From: Thunnus maccoyii
Lineage: Eukaryota; Chordata; Actinopteri; Scombriformes; Scombridae
DNA: 64,000 nucleotides
Direction: 5' to 3'
NCBI RefSeq assembly: GCF_910596095.1
Contig: NC_056537.1
Span: 2,704,574-2,768,573 of the forward strand
Within the stretch, counting starts at the first letter, position 1. Every line of letters begins with the position of its first letter. The notes below the pieces were generated by a model, which searched no databases, was not told the DNA's origin, and worked only from the letters and a program-made list of their open reading frames with translations. This document shows, piece by piece, positions 10,656-23,407 of this stretch. The translations under genes and the position numbers were made by a program.

Positions 10656-13600
10656 CTGCAAAGACAACAGGAAACAGAAACAGCACAAAACTCAAGTCCT
10701 GATTTTGGCACATTAACCTTGAATCATTCAGAAAGTTTCTGTTATTGTCCACAGCTGAACTTACGCATTTGACCTTGGCCGACTGTCCTGAAGGAGCTGG
10801 CTCTGAAGTGCAGCGTGTACGGAGGTTCAATCAGGTGACCGGCATTCGGGTACGAAAGGATGGTCAGCAGGTGGCTGTTCCCCGCCTGCTCCATCATCTC
10901 CTTTATCTGGAAAACAGGAAGTTCAAAACATTATTTAATTTTTGCGACATGGCCTAGATATTGCTTGTGAATGAATGTTTTTTTAATGCTGTTATTGATG
11001 CTGTCGTCCCCAAACTGAATCTTTACAGAAAACACACCCAATTTCAACACCTCAACTACTGTGAGATTTTAAATGGCATGTTTGGAATCTCTCTGCTAAA
11101 GGAAGGAATCTCTGTCTGTATGTATGTCCTTCACATATCTCGTGAACTGTCCTTCCTGTCGACTATACACTTGGCAGGTGTATGGCTGTGGAACAAAGGG
11201 AGTTCAGTGTCAAATTTGGTGCAATTTGGACATGCAATACATTTAATATTAATATAATTTGGATAAACCAGCGATCAATGAGCTGCTCCACTCTGTGTGG
11301 GGGCAGGGTGGAGCTTCAGGGCTTTGCCGACTGACTCCAGCATATCAGGGACAAACAACAGACGAGGCACGACACAAATCAAAGAAAAGCACTCTTAAAA
11401 AAAGAAAAGTAGACAGCGAAAACAGAGCTTTTAATCAAGAATGAACAGTCTTACCTCGTGTCTAGACAGAAAACGTAGCGTTAGCAGCACATTTAGCAGA
11501 TCAGCAGCAGTAGTGAGTGACTACACAGGAGGTGTTCAGGTACATTTTTACCTAAACGCTTACAGTACACAACAGTACACAATTTATTGGTTCATTTAGA
11601 TACACAATTATTTATTTTATAGTGTCTTATTATTAATCTAATATTGGCCATTTTGGAATTCCTTATATATCCTTGTAAAATCTGTTTCCTATCAGGAATC
11701 AGTATAGTTTCATCCAACTTCTGTTGTCTTGCTTCCTAATCTGACTTTAATCCTCTGCACCAGGCTCGTTACTCTGACATGATGTTGTCATGAAAGTAAA
11801 CTCACGTCCTGTGCAGACTCGGACGCCGGCCAGTTCTGATCGTCCTCCGCTACGACCAACATCACAGGACACTGCAGTCGTCCCACCTGCTCAGAGACAA
11901 ACAGAAGCAGCATTTGAACTTTTATCGACTTTTTTTCTGAATATTCATATTGAAGGAAAACTGTTGTGATTTAAGTTTAATTAAACCCACGTCTATTTTT
12001 TTTCTATCTTACAAATTAAATAACTGGCTCATAAAGGTTTTCTTGGGACGAGCGAATGTAAATCTACAGAAGCTGAAAGCAGCACTTCCGATCTTCTCCA
12101 GTCTGCTGTTTAGTCTTAATAAATCCAAAAAACAAATTTCACAGAAGTGAAACAGTTTTTAACTTGTTATGTTGTAAGAAACCAACTTGAAAGTCTCACA
12201 CAAAACACTTAACGCCTGCACATGGCCATCCAGGTTAAAACAATTAGAAAAGGACTGGAAAATGACACAAAATGCCAACTAATCATAAAATTCACAACGT
12301 TATCATACTGACATTGAATGTCAGAAAATGACATTGCTGCTCTGATTCTTTGAGAGCTGCTTCAAACAGCTTTTTCTGCCAAATCTAACTATCATACTAA
12401 CATATAACCATTTGCTATAAATGGTCATTCCTTGATGTGTCTCTGACTGAAAAATCTTTACAGCAACATCCATGTAAATTAAAAAGTATAAAAAATGTTA
12501 GAAAATACTTTATTGTAGATACATGAGTAAAGGATCACAACTGTTAATAAATGCATATATTTTTTCGTCCAAAAAGCCCAATGTCCAAGGAATAACAAAA
12601 AAATAAAAACTATTTTGGATATGCTAAGATGTGTTTCACTGTCAAATGAAGGCAAAACTGCCATAAGAAAGAAAAGATACTTCCTTGTGAAACCAAAACC
12701 AAACACTGAAAAACTGATTGTAAAATAATAAGAAAGAGAGACGTTCTGTCTGATTGAACTCACGTCCACTTTGAGTGCAGGGTCGGTGGGGATGGGCAGA
12801 AGCAGGTCTCGCCAGATCACCTGGTTCTCCTCGTTGAAGCGAGTCTTCTCAGCGTTTCTGATTGGACAGAAAACAAACCAAAAAAGACTTCAACTTCAGC
12901 TGACTCAGTTCTGGCTCAACTCATGCTTGAATTATTGTGGCGACTCAAACAAAACCAGTCTGTTTGTGTCTTTATCTTTCTCTCCACTGTCTTTCCATGA
13001 ATTCACTTTCTTTTCACACATCTTTACAGCCAGCGGAGCTAAAAATACAGTATAAAGTTTGTCCTGCTGGTGGCGCCAGAAGAAACATCGTGAGGTCATT
13101 AAAGTCTAACGTTATGCTGTGTTCTGTTTACCTCGGAAGTCAGAGCTGGGAATGACGTCACGCCTGAGGTGACCGTGTTCCAGTACGAGAAGTCAGAAAA
13201 CCAGTTCTAGCCAGGTTAGCCGTTGTTAGCAATACCAGTTGCTAACAACGCATTGCGCTGTATTTTGTGCGTACAAACACCGTAGCAACATGTCCAGAGA
13301 TAGAAGTTGGACAAATATGTATGTATGACTGATTTCAGTATACTACCAACTTCAGGGGGCATTCCAGTTCCATTTCCGACTGGGAACTCGGAAATTCCGA
13401 CTTCCCGGTTCAAATGAAATGCACCATTAATCCTAAGGAATGATATCGGGACATTTAATGACAATCTGACTTGCATCTGTTGAGTTGCTGAACATGAATA
13501 ATAAAGTAACTAACAACAGTTCAACTTACCTTTGAAAGTATTCCAGTATTTCTTTCACAGATCCATCGACTGGCTGCACATGACTCCCACTAATACCCAC

Positions 13601-16600
13601 TACACACCTGAGCTGGGAGACCACACACACACACACACACTCTTTACATATACAGAGTTCACACATAACAGAAAAACTACACAAAATGACGAGTAGCAAT
13701 GTGTAAAAAAAAAAAAAAAAGTCATTATTATTTCTTTACACCTTTAATCTCAGTTTAAGGGCGAACCTATGAGCATGATTTGTGACATCACAGTAAGTTG
13801 GGAGCCAATCGTGGCCCAGTATTCAGTGTGATGTGGAAAGTTAAACAGCAGTTGTCCTACCTTTACAACTTGGGAATAAGCAGCCATTTTGAGTGCGATA
13901 CAGGTGCCGAAGGAAAGGCCCAACATGGCGATCCTGCTGCTGAGGACCTGAGGATGCTGCCGCAGGACTCTATAGGCCGTCTACACCAAGAAAACAGAAC
14001 TTCAACCACAGTTTATTTAAAGTGCACAGCAAAGAGGGTCCATTCACTTTACAAGTTACAAAAAACATGACTTCACATGTAAAAGTACACACACACGTCA
14101 TAATGAACAACAGGATTGAGGTTAAGCATTTAAAAAATAGAGATCATATAACCAGAACAGAGTTGGGGAAACTACTTGTCAAAGACGAAAAAACTGTTAG
14201 TGATTTGATTTCCCTGCCAGTAAAATGAGAGACCAGAGCTCACAGAGAAAAGAGGTTTTCAGTCTGGAACAGAAAGTCTCCACAGAGCTTCCCTCCAAAA
14301 TGTGCAGCAGTAGTTTATTACAAAGAAGGAGAGCTCAAAGGGCAAAGGCTTGACCATCAAAACGTTTTTTGTTAAATCGAGCAACAGTGAAGTAACCAGC
14401 ATCAAGAGAACATAAAGGACATGATGGATTAACGGAGTAATAAGGCTGGAGATACACAGTACGAAGCAAAGCAGCCAATGTTAGATTTTATAAAACTTCT
14501 GACAGCTAAACAAAGTCAAATCTGAGAGCTGTTTAAAGTGGCCACACATTTCCAGCAGTCAGCTCTCATCATGTCAAAGCAGGTTGCTGTAATCTGAGTG
14601 TGTTCTTTGACTCTCAGCTTTCCTCAGGTGAGTGTCAGGTGATTAAAGTTGTGTAATAGCATTTCCTGACCTTAATAAACTGTTAGTTAGGTTTTAACTT
14701 TGTCTTATTCAAATCTTGAAAATTCATTTACACAACTGTGAGAGGGATCCTTCTTATGTTTCTTCCTGTTAAAGGGTTTTATTTGTGGAGTGTTTCTTTA
14801 TCTGGGTCGAGAGTGTCGTCTCCTCTGAGGAAAGTTTCTAATTTGTGATTCTTGGTTGTATAGATAGAATTCATTGCAGCAGGACAACAGTGACTTTGCA
14901 TTTAGAGATCAGGCAAAAATAAAATAAATAAAAACATACCTCTCCTGCTTCCTGCTGAGCAAAACAGTTCTAATTATATTACACCATTGAGATTAATCAT
15001 TTATTTTAAGATTTTTATTGATTAAAATCAAAGCTCTAGATGGTTAGGCCCTGTGCTACACTTTTCTGTAATACTCTGATATTATTTTAATACAAATGTA
15101 GTAGAAGTGGTGGAAGATGAATGCATGAAAAACCCTACTATAGTAAAGGTACATAAGTATTATGAGCTTGATGTAGTTAAAGTATTGCAGTAAAAGTACA
15201 TAAGTATTATGAGCTTGATGTAGTTAAAGTATTGCAGTAAAAGTACATAAGTATTATGAGCTTGATGTAGTTAAAGTATTGCAGTAAAAGTACATAAGTA
15301 TTATGAGCTTGATGTAGTTAAAGTATTGCAGTAAAAGTAGTGGTTTGGTCCCTCTGACTGATATATTATTATATATGACATCATTAGATTATTAATAGTG
15401 AAGCATCAGTGTTAGAGCAGCATGTTACTGTTGTAGCTGCTGGAGGTGGAGCTAGTTTACACTACTTTATATACAGTCAGCTAGTTTAGTCCAGTGGTTC
15501 CCAACCTAGGGGTCGGGCCCCTCCAAAGGGTCAGCAGATAAATCTGAGGGGTCGTGAGATGATTAATGGGAGAGGAAAGAAGAAAAAAAGTTCTGATACA
15601 CAAATCTGTTTTCAGTCTCTAATCTTTGATTTTTGCTGAAATATTGGATCATTTGAACATTTATTGAAATGAAAGCATGTGAGAAGTTTAGAGGGAAAAA
15701 TCACTATTTGGTGGAGCTGTTAACAACTCATAGACATGTGAAATGTGACCCCGACTACACACTGCTTTTTGTAAGACGTCAAAAGCCAAAAAGGTTGGAA
15801 ACCACTGGTTTCATCTTTAACAATGTGTTGTATTTTAAAAGCTTGTTATATTATCCATTGTGTCAAATCTTCATCTGAAAAGTAACTAAAGCTGTCAAAT
15901 AAATGTAGTGGAGTAGAAGTATAAAGTAGCATCACATGGAAATACTCAAGTTAAGTACAAGTACCTCGAAAAATGTTACTTTCCACCACTGTGTAGTAGT
16001 AATAATATTGGTATAGAAAATTATTTTACATGAGATTACACCAACAAAAACTGACCTCTGGAGTTGAACCAGTTTTTTTTAGTTTATTGACACATAAACA
16101 CACAAACAGTAACAGACACACAGCTCAGTGTCTCCTGCTGAGACTTTTAACCTCCAAAAATCAACAATGTTCCTGATAGAATGTCAGACTGTCTGACACC
16201 CAGAGTAGATGATTATTACCAGTATGCAGGTTGCAGTTCATGATTGGCGCCTGCGTTATACAGTTAGTGTTTTTTTTAAAGCCAGTTCTTGTATTTTTTA
16301 GATTAAGGCTTGACGCACACTTGTACTTCAAGGAGTTACAGTATAAAATATCTTCTCTCACTAAGAAGCTATTTCTCGTATTGTTCGGTTGTTGGTGGAT
16401 ACAGAAATACCTCCAACCTCTCACTGTTAGAGCTGCAACTAACAATTTTTTATTATTAGTAGTTCATCTGTTGATTATGTTGCTCTCTGTCTGCTGTCTG
16501 CTAACGTGAGCCACAACTAATCTATATATGTCAGAGCTGTGTGTCTGTCAGCTTGTTATGGAGTTCTGCTTCTCCATAGTGTCCATAATATTCAAGTTTT

Positions 16601-19600
16601 TACAAAATCTTATATTATTTTGGGGTGTTCTGACTGATCACTGATTTAATGTTTTGTATTTTAGAATTTGTCATGTAGGTCGCTCATCAGGTTTACCTCA
16701 AAGTACTGGTTGTCCACCATCTTTCCAGTTTCCAAGGTGATTTTGGGTGTCAGGTAGTCGAGGGCCAGGGAGGCAAAGCCATGGGAGGCTAGCAGCGCCG
16801 CGCGGTACTCCACCAACTTCCCTCCACCCCCCCACAGGTCCAGGAGGCCAGGGAAAGGTCCAGGTCCTTCAGACACCAAAGACAGTCCGTTTACTGACGA
16901 TGACAGTTTCTGCAACTGTGGGATTATATTTAATGGAAACCTTTTTAGTATTTCCTGTCTACATGTTTCACTCCTACAGTACCATCCAGTCACAGGTAAA
17001 GTGCCTTAATTGTGCTGTTTTCGTTCCCAAACATGCATAAAGTACATACAGGGTTTTCTGGACTCTGCCACTAGATCTCTGCAGCTAGAATGCTACTATA
17101 GCTACAGCTATAGCGCCTTTCTAGTCTCCCGACCACTCAAAGCGCTTTACACTGCATGTCGACATTCACCCATGCACACACACATTCATACACTGATGGC
17201 AGAGGCTGCCATGCAAGATGCCAACCTGCTCACCAGGAGTTCTAATCTAATACTCATTCACACACACACACACACACACACACCAATGGCACAGCCTTCA
17301 GGGGCAATTTGGGTTGAGTATCTTGCCCAAGGACATGGACTGCGACATGCAGACTGGAGGAGCCAGGGATCAAACCGCCAATCATTCGATTAGTGGATGA
17401 CCTGCTTTACCTCCTGATCCCCAGCTGCTCAAATGACCAAGAGAGCAAAGTTACAGAAATACAGCATGAACAAACAGGATGACAAAAGTATCATAACCAC
17501 ATTTTCAGACTACACCTCCACGCCTCCTGCTAGCCCTTCTTAACTTCTCATCTCACTTCTGCTGCAGCGCTGAACTTGCTCTGATGTCACTGATCTGTGT
17601 TGCTCAGACCGTCAGATCTGAAACCTCCCTCCAGACTCTCCTCTAGTCCTACCTGAGGGCAGGAAGAGAGTCGCAGTGAGTCCGCCCTCTGTGATCGGGA
17701 CCCTGACGATGCCGGGCGCCATGTACCAGCGCTCCACAAACACGCTGGTCAGTGGCACCTGAGTTATGAAGCCTTCAGTTGAGTGACCCTGGTACACCGA
17801 GATCCTGATCTCCATGGGAGTCTGGACGTTCATCTTCCTCATCCTGAGGGATGATGGGAAAGAGTCAGCTCTGATACTGATAATTGATTCTGTATTTATT
17901 GGGATCATCTGAACAGCTCTGGTCCAGTTGGCCTACCTGAGCCCAGGTTTGCTGCCTGGAACTGGTCTGAGGCTCCAGAGCAGACCCATCGGTTCAACCC
18001 CAGAATATGTCCCACCCAGACTGAGATCCTCTGAAACTGTAAAGCAAAAGGCATGAAAATGCATTTCTTGTTTTGATTTTCTTCTTTCCATACAAGAACA
18101 GAAAATATTCAAAGTTCCCCCCGACTCAAAAACATCTTCTTCTTGTTGCAACAGTCTTGTTGTTCTCTTCTCTGTGCAGAGTTGGTTCTCACGTTCATTG
18201 TTTAATGTGAACTTAATGTCTAACATGTCTGTGAATCATCTGTGCATCTGTCCCACTTAAACTGTATTTGTTTATTCTTGTGAACAGGTCTCTCTTGAAA
18301 AAGAGATCTTGATCTCAATGAGAGAACCTATTTAAATACAGATTTAAATTTAAAAAAAATAAAAATCTGCTGAAATCTCTGTGCTCATTGAAAATTTGAT
18401 TTTAAGGGGAGATCCTATGAGCAGGATTTGTGACGTCATAACTAGGCTGGAGCCAATCGTGGTCCAGTATTCAACTTACACAAGTGTGATGCACAAACAC
18501 TAAGATCATGTCCACACTAAACCGGCTAAATTCGTGAATGCATCTTTTTCTCTGCGTTTTGTTCCTCCGTCCGAACTAAAATGGCGTTTTTCTTCCTCTA
18601 AAAACGGAGCTTTTCTAAATCGTCCTCTAGAGTGTGTAAATGTGAAAATGCCGGCTTGGCGTTGTAGTGTGTACAAGGAAAACAGAGCTTTGTAGAAACG
18701 CTGTCATAACGCTGACAGAACAGACAGTAGCACAGCGTTTCATTGGAAGACAAAGAAGAAGAAACAATAACAACAATGGCGGACAGCTTCATGCAGTTGT
18801 TGTTCTCTTTATGGTCTATGTGGATAGCTTGTTTAGAGTTTAACGTATCTATCTACCACCTTTCTCTGCTCAAACTGTCGTAATCTGCTGCAATAAAGTA
18901 AATGTCAAGAAGCCACTGCAGAAACAGAAACAGTTTCTTCTTCGCTGGTTTTCTGAATTGCTCGTCTGTCTTCCGCACATGCCCAGTAGGAGGACAATTA
19001 CCTCTTTTGGTGTTTTGATGTGGACGGAGGTATTTGCAGTAACAAGATGAGACTCCTGCTCTGAACTGTTGTTTCAGCTCAAAAACAGCTTTTTAGACTT
19101 TAGCCGGCTTAATGTAGATGTAGTCTGAGAACAGACTTTACAGTGAGGTATGAGACATCTTATGTCCAGTAGTTAAACCTCTGAAATTAAATATATATTT
19201 GCAGGTTCATAGATTCTGGAATTTCTAATGAGAGAGAAGGAGGATATTAAAGTGGTAATTATACTTTTTTTGTGGAAAAACCATATCAGACACACATTAT
19301 TCTTCCGAGTAGAGTGTGTTGATATGGGTAGAGATGTACCGGTAACAAACTGTCACACTGTGATTATAGGTAAAAACATCACAGTAAACAGTATAATCAT
19401 GATAATCACATTTCCTGAAATCTTACTATTAGTGCTAACCTATAGTTAAATGACTTCACACCATGATCGCCTTGGATTTTATTCACTGCACAGTAGTCTT
19501 TGCAGAATATTGAAATTTTGTTAGACTCAGCTGTTCAAAATTCAAAGACAACTGACTTCAGATGCAGCTCAGTGTCTGTGTTAGATTCTACGCACACATT

Positions 19601-20209
19601 CATATTTTGGAAATTCATGAATTTTTCCAAATGAAATTGGTTGATTGATTTCTGAAGTGCAAAAACTTTGTAGTAATTGTTATCTGCTGCGTGTTAACAG
19701 TTAAATTTAATTTTTAAAAAGGCAGAGAAATTAGTAAACGCACACAGAACATAATAAAAGTTATACTGGGCTCTTACAGACCACTTGTAGCTAAACAAAA
19801 CCAAACTGTTGATGAAGGCAGGAGAGCTGCTCTGTGTTCATGGTGTCCTCTGAAAACAACAATAATCACGGTGATGACAGTAATATACTGAAGAAACTAA
19901 TATACCAGCACATCTCTACCGGAGGGGATCTTTAAAATAGTTTCCTGCGGTTCACAAATACAATACAAACATTTCTAAATGTATTTTCCAGGTCTAGATT
20001 TTGGACCATGTACCGTTCACTGTCCCAGTGGCGTTGGCGATGTAGTGAGCGAATGCCTCCCACGTATATCCATCTTCACACTGGTGCAGAGCGTGAACCG
20101 TGAGCTGGGAACCAGGAGGGGCATTCTGGACCAGGACGGTGAACTTCTCATCCACAAGTCCTCTGGACGGCTGGACTGTCAGCTTCACACAACACTGTTT
20201 CCTGTCCAT
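10519..20209 (-). CDS. Acyl-CoA thioesterase / BAAT-family hydrolase, copy 1 (ten coding exons, 437 aa)
   Basis: Minus-strand gene; coding exons 20014-20209, 17937-18036, 17653-17843, 16697-16866, 13861-13980, 13530-13612, 12764-12857, 11806-11886, 10765-10906 and 10519-10655. All introns are GT-AG, all phases agree, and the total of 1314 bp gives 437 aa plus stop. Residues about 1-130 are the beta-sandwich N-domain of type-I acyl-CoA thioesterases; the rest is the alpha/beta-hydrolase BAAT C-domain. Visible landmarks are GPFPGLLDLWG, the nucleophile elbow GLSFG (Ser242), AEDDQNW (Asp333/334), YPNAGHLIEPPY (His369) and LWGG. A serine nucleophile is typical of thioesterases, whereas classical BAAT uses cysteine. 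Expected reaction: acyl-CoA plus water to fatty acid plus CoA. The C-terminus SHL fits a PTS1 signal, so peroxisomal action is inferred. The start is the ATG six bases inside the exon. The exact substrate, and hence the ACOT number, cannot be read from sequence. Confidence 0.9.
10765..10906 (-). CDS. Catalytic-histidine exon of thioesterase copy 1
   Basis: 142 bp; encodes the segment with YPNAGHLIEPPY, where the histidine is the general base of the triad. The donor gtaagt and acceptor tttccag are both intact. The same exon occurs in copy 2 at 28080-28221 and as a stop-containing relic at 887-1028. Confidence 0.88.
11806..11886 (-). CDS. Catalytic-aspartate exon of thioesterase copy 1
   Basis: 81 bp, phase 0 at both ends. 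Encodes CPVMLVVAEDDQNWPASES, the beta-strand and acid turn of the hydrolase triad. Copy 2 (29895-29975) encodes the same residues. In the relic (1809-1867) the acid turn is deleted. Confidence 0.88.
13622..13640. repeat. Short (CA)n tract beside a 3' splice site in copy 1
   Basis: About 19 bp of CA dinucleotides. On the transcribed (minus) strand this is a TG run starting about 8 bases upstream of the acceptor AG (13613-13614) of the exon 13530-13612. The equivalent tract in copy 2 is much longer (31825-31888). Confidence 0.8.
13755..13830. repeat. Intronic repeat shared with 18410-18480
   Basis: Shares the words cctatgagca, gatttgtgac and gagccaatcgtgg, then cagtattca, with 18410-18480 in the same orientation. 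Both lie in introns of thioesterase copy 1. It is a dispersed repeat fragment of unknown class. Confidence 0.5.
13861..13980 (-). CDS. Nucleophile exon of thioesterase copy 1
   Basis: 120 bp, 40 codons, phase 0 at both ends. Encodes a helix with HPQVLSSRIAM followed by LGLSFGTCIALKMA. G-L-S-F-G is the nucleophile elbow, with Ser242 as the presumed nucleophile. Compared with copy 2 (32694-32813), about 13 of 40 residues differ, far more than in most other exons, including residues directly beside the nucleophile (F/L, T/A, C/S, I/F). Confidence 0.88.
14250..15148. other. Intron of thioesterase copy 1, no feature recognised
   Basis: Part of the large intron between the exons at 13861-13980 and 16697-16866. 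The block 14540-14660 is homologous to 33030-33170 in the equivalent intron of copy 2 (shared ctttgactctcagctttcct), which supports whole-gene duplication. Nothing else was identified. Confidence 0.5.
15149..15336. repeat. Tandem repeat, four copies of a 47-bp unit
   Basis: Starts gtacataagt recur at 15149, 15196, 15243 and 15290, each exactly 47 bp apart. The copies are essentially identical, which suggests very recent amplification. A fifth unit begins and decays after 15337. It is intronic in thioesterase copy 1. Confidence 0.9.
15492..15807. mobile_element. hAT-like MITE, 316 bp
   Basis: The ends are cagtggttcccaacct and, in reverse complement, cagtggtttccaacct. The 8-bp flanks gtttagtc (15484-15491) and gtttcatc (15808-15815) fit a slightly decayed hAT-type target duplication. 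No transposase is present. The same type of terminus is seen at 38307 and near 23860. Confidence 0.75.
17090..17420 (-). mobile_element. 5'-truncated LINE tail (minus orientation)
   Basis: Read on the minus strand, it ends with gtgtaaagcgctttgagtgg followed by ggcgctata and a short repetitive tail. This is the typical 3' untranslated end of CR1/L2-type fish LINEs. It contains a (CA)n run at 17259-17283. No reverse-transcriptase frame remains. It lies in the intron between the exons at 16697-16866 and 17653-17843 of thioesterase copy 1. Confidence 0.55.
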
Positions 20210-21618
20210 TGTGAGCTGAGCAGACAGATAAAATAACCAGAGACAGATATCTCAAAAGCTGGACAAACCAAAACTATCTGACTGGACACATTACACTAGA
20301 GGGAAGACAGACACTTCAGCATTAGTTGTTCATTCACAGGCCTAAATATATGTGATGTTGTCCTTGTGTTGTATCAAATTGTTGCAGAAAAATGTAACAG
20401 AGTAAAAAACTCTCTTTTGAAAATATCACACTAGCCCTTATTGCTTATAAACTTATAAAATCAATCTGCATAGCTTAATATTGTCTTTAAGCACACCAAT
20501 GACTTTTAATGAAAATACACCACACTTGCGCCGCAAAAGCACTTAGGAAGGAGGTTGAGATGAATGATTATGTGACTTTGACCCTGGAAACTGCCAACAG
20601 GGTTACCTCAACCTAGGCAGTTTTAGTTGCCTAAAGGTTTCAGTCTGTTTTAAATTAATCATGTAGGACGACACTTAAAAAGTCAAAATGTTTCTGATAA
20701 TGGTTCTGAGTAGTCCAAATCCTTCCTATTTTCACACCTCTGGAAAATCACTGCATAAAGTGGATTGTGTGTTTCAGAACGTTAAAGGATCATTCTGGTG
20801 ATTTTCTGTATTTTTCTTCTTGTCAACAAATTTCATGTTTGGATCCAAACCAACAATGAACTGATCTACCAATAAGTATTGTGTGTGTATCAAAGTCTGA
20901 TATATCTTATTCCTCCGCTGTTGCCCAGAAACTATTAAAAACATTACAGATGTCACTGCGGATTAATTGCAAAATTTAATGTCTCATTTAAGACAAAGTA
21001 AACAAACTGCTGTAAGTACAAGTCATGGGCAGACAGCGTGTCGCTAACAGAGATTTTGAAGGGTAACTATCAAACCAGCATCTAACGGGTCTGAAGTGAC
21101 ATCTGTAGGTATGTTTACACGCTTGCATCATTTTGATGACACAGGTGTGAGCAGGGCAGATATGTCTCACCCTGCAGAAAATTCTCATCCTGTCAAATCA
21201 GACTTTCAAAATAAAAGCACACCACACTTGTAAGAAATATGCCTCATTTTTAAAAAGCAAAATGATCTGATCCCGACGGGCCAGAGTGCGAGGTCCCGAC
21301 CAACGCTGCTTGCAGCTTTAATATTATATTATATTGTTTGTTCATATCACTAACAAATACATATAGGAGCATTTTAACGTTGTGGAGCCAATTTTTAGAT
21401 ACTTTGGGTAGATTAATAGTAATGCATCATATTATATAGTATATATGTTTTTTTATAATAATACACAATAGCATCAAATGGGAATACTCAAGCAAAGTAC
21501 AAGTTACTACCTCAAAACTGTACTTATGTGCAGTACAGTACTTGAGTAACTTTCCAACACTGACCTCTCTCTCTCTGCATATTCAGCGTGTCCTGACTGA
21601 CGTGTAAGAAGCACTTAC

Positions 21619-21800
21619 CGTCCGAGCAGCCTGACGGCTCAGAGCTGCTGTCTGTAGGTGTGTTGTCGGTTTGATTTCTCGAAGCAAAGCAATGACAGAA
21701 AGAGTCTGTGTGAGACAAACTCTTCGACAGAAAGAAACAAACTCTTCGACAGCAGCAGACTGAGGTTATTAATCCAGAGACAGTCTGAAGTTCAACTTTG
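21619..21800 (-). promoter_or_regulatory. Putative non-coding first exon of thioesterase copy 1
   Basis: A donor acg|gtaagtgc on the minus strand (GT at 21617-21618) could join the acceptor at 20216-20217, six bases upstream of the start ATG. A related donor lies at the matching distance in copy 2 (41479). The upper limit of the exon is a guess. Two copies of aactcttcgacag occur at 21719-21755 within it. Confidence 0.45.
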
Positions 21801-22060
21801 AACGACAGTCTCCGCCCTCAGCGGTCTGTCCTCCTCACCGGGTCAAAAACTTAAACTATCCATGTCTGTAGAATAACTGCTGACGGTCTGTTAGCGTGTT
21901 CTTCCCGGCTGCTGCACACCAGTCAGTTCAGCTTCTGAACAACAAAACGGGGCCGGCGTTTGCGGTAAAGGTGTAACAGATGCCGCTACGCCACTGGCGC
22001 CATTACGGCTCAACGGTCGGAACGGCGGAGCCACTGAAGAGCACTGCCTGTCAGATCCAA
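21790..22060 (-). promoter_or_regulatory. CpG-rich putative promoter of thioesterase copy 1
   Basis: CpG is dense here (ccggcgtttgcgg, gccgctacgccac, ggtcggaacggcgg) compared with the surrounding AT-rich DNA. It sits directly upstream of the putative first exon. No TATA box was identified. Function is inferred from composition and position only. Confidence 0.4.
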
Positions 22061-22089
22061 CATGGCGGCTCCAGTGTTACAGTTTCAAC

Positions 22090-23400
22090 ATAACATTTCG
22101 TCCAGTGAAGGGATTGTCTCTGCTTACAGATCCATAAATCAGTGGGAAATGTTTAATTTACTTTAAAACTATTATACATTTTCCCTACATTGTCCCAAGT
22201 GGTAATAGGTCTGTGAAGAATACATTTTAGCGATGGCAAAAGTCAAGTTATACTTCAGATTTTAATAAAATACATATTATAACCAGCAAGAAATGACCAT
22301 TTTAAATGTTATATGTTATAAGCCTATCTACAATCCACTAGTGGAAACTGAATATTATATTTACATTATATTTTGATGTCTTTAAATTCCTTTTTTTTGT
22401 TCTACTCCACTTCTTTCAGAGGATTTATTTGTACTTTTTATTCACATTCATTTCTTTACATATGAAGATTTTGCATACAAAACCGCTTTTAGATGAACTT
22501 TTAAAATGTTGCAGGTGGAGTTTCCCATGCCCTTTCTTTCTGTGAGGTGTGTCAGGAGGAATTATGCATGCAGAAATAATATGAAGTGGTTTTATGCTCA
22601 CATTCAAACATGTTCCTACTGCATTTATGCACACTGTTAACTGACCCGCACAGTAGTAACAATTTAATTTTTATATAATTATGTGGTGTCTGTTTACTTA
22701 ATAATTTAATTTGCATGTTAGAACAAGAGCAGACATACTATATTTGATATATTTTGCCTGTAGTGACACAGTCTCAGAGTAATTTAGCAAAACAAAAAGT
22801 GTTACAGTTGTTCCACTTCTATATGTTCCTTATTTCAACAAGAGATTATTTCTATTCTATGTGCCACTAAATACTGGAATAATTTTGATATTCATGGCAG
22901 AAGGTTAATATCTCACTACTAATAAGATGAAGGAGGTGTCCTTTTCTATCATGCAAAACATTTCATATTATACATATTAATGTATATTGTGTGTATTGCT
23001 CTGCACATCCTGAAACTGTGCTTCATTTATTATTTTGGCTTTGTTGATAAAATACCGTGGGAAGAGGTTTCTAAGTTTATTAATGTGACATTTATGGCTG
23101 ATTTTTACTTTACTGTATAAACATGTTCTGTTTGGGTTTTTAAGTTACAACAGAAAGAATGAGAAACAAGCTTACATCATCAATTATCTGAGTTTCATAT
23201 TCATAAGTGTGTTTTATTGGTTTTATGTATTTACTTTTTAAAAAACTATAATCCATAATATTATCCCTGCAACAAATTCATTCACAATGTTGGACCTGAT
23301 GATTCCTCTTTATGTTCCCTCTGCAAAAAACATGTTGAGTCCTTTTCTCATTTATAGTCATGTCCATACTCATTCAAGTAACTTTTGGATTCAGATTTTC
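22090..23400. other. AT-rich spacer upstream of thioesterase copy 1
   Basis: No recognisable gene, splice-bounded exon or transposon terminus was seen. The composition is strongly AT with several poly-T runs. Confidence 0.45.
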
Positions 23401-23407
23401 TTTTTTT

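Noticed and set aside
14022-14228. 68-codon plus-strand frame in the thioesterase intron
   Set aside because: No motif; it lies next to the nucleophile exon in the intron and is probably chance.
16747-17040. 97-codon plus-strand frame
   Set aside because: Antisense shadow of the thioesterase exon at 16697-16866.
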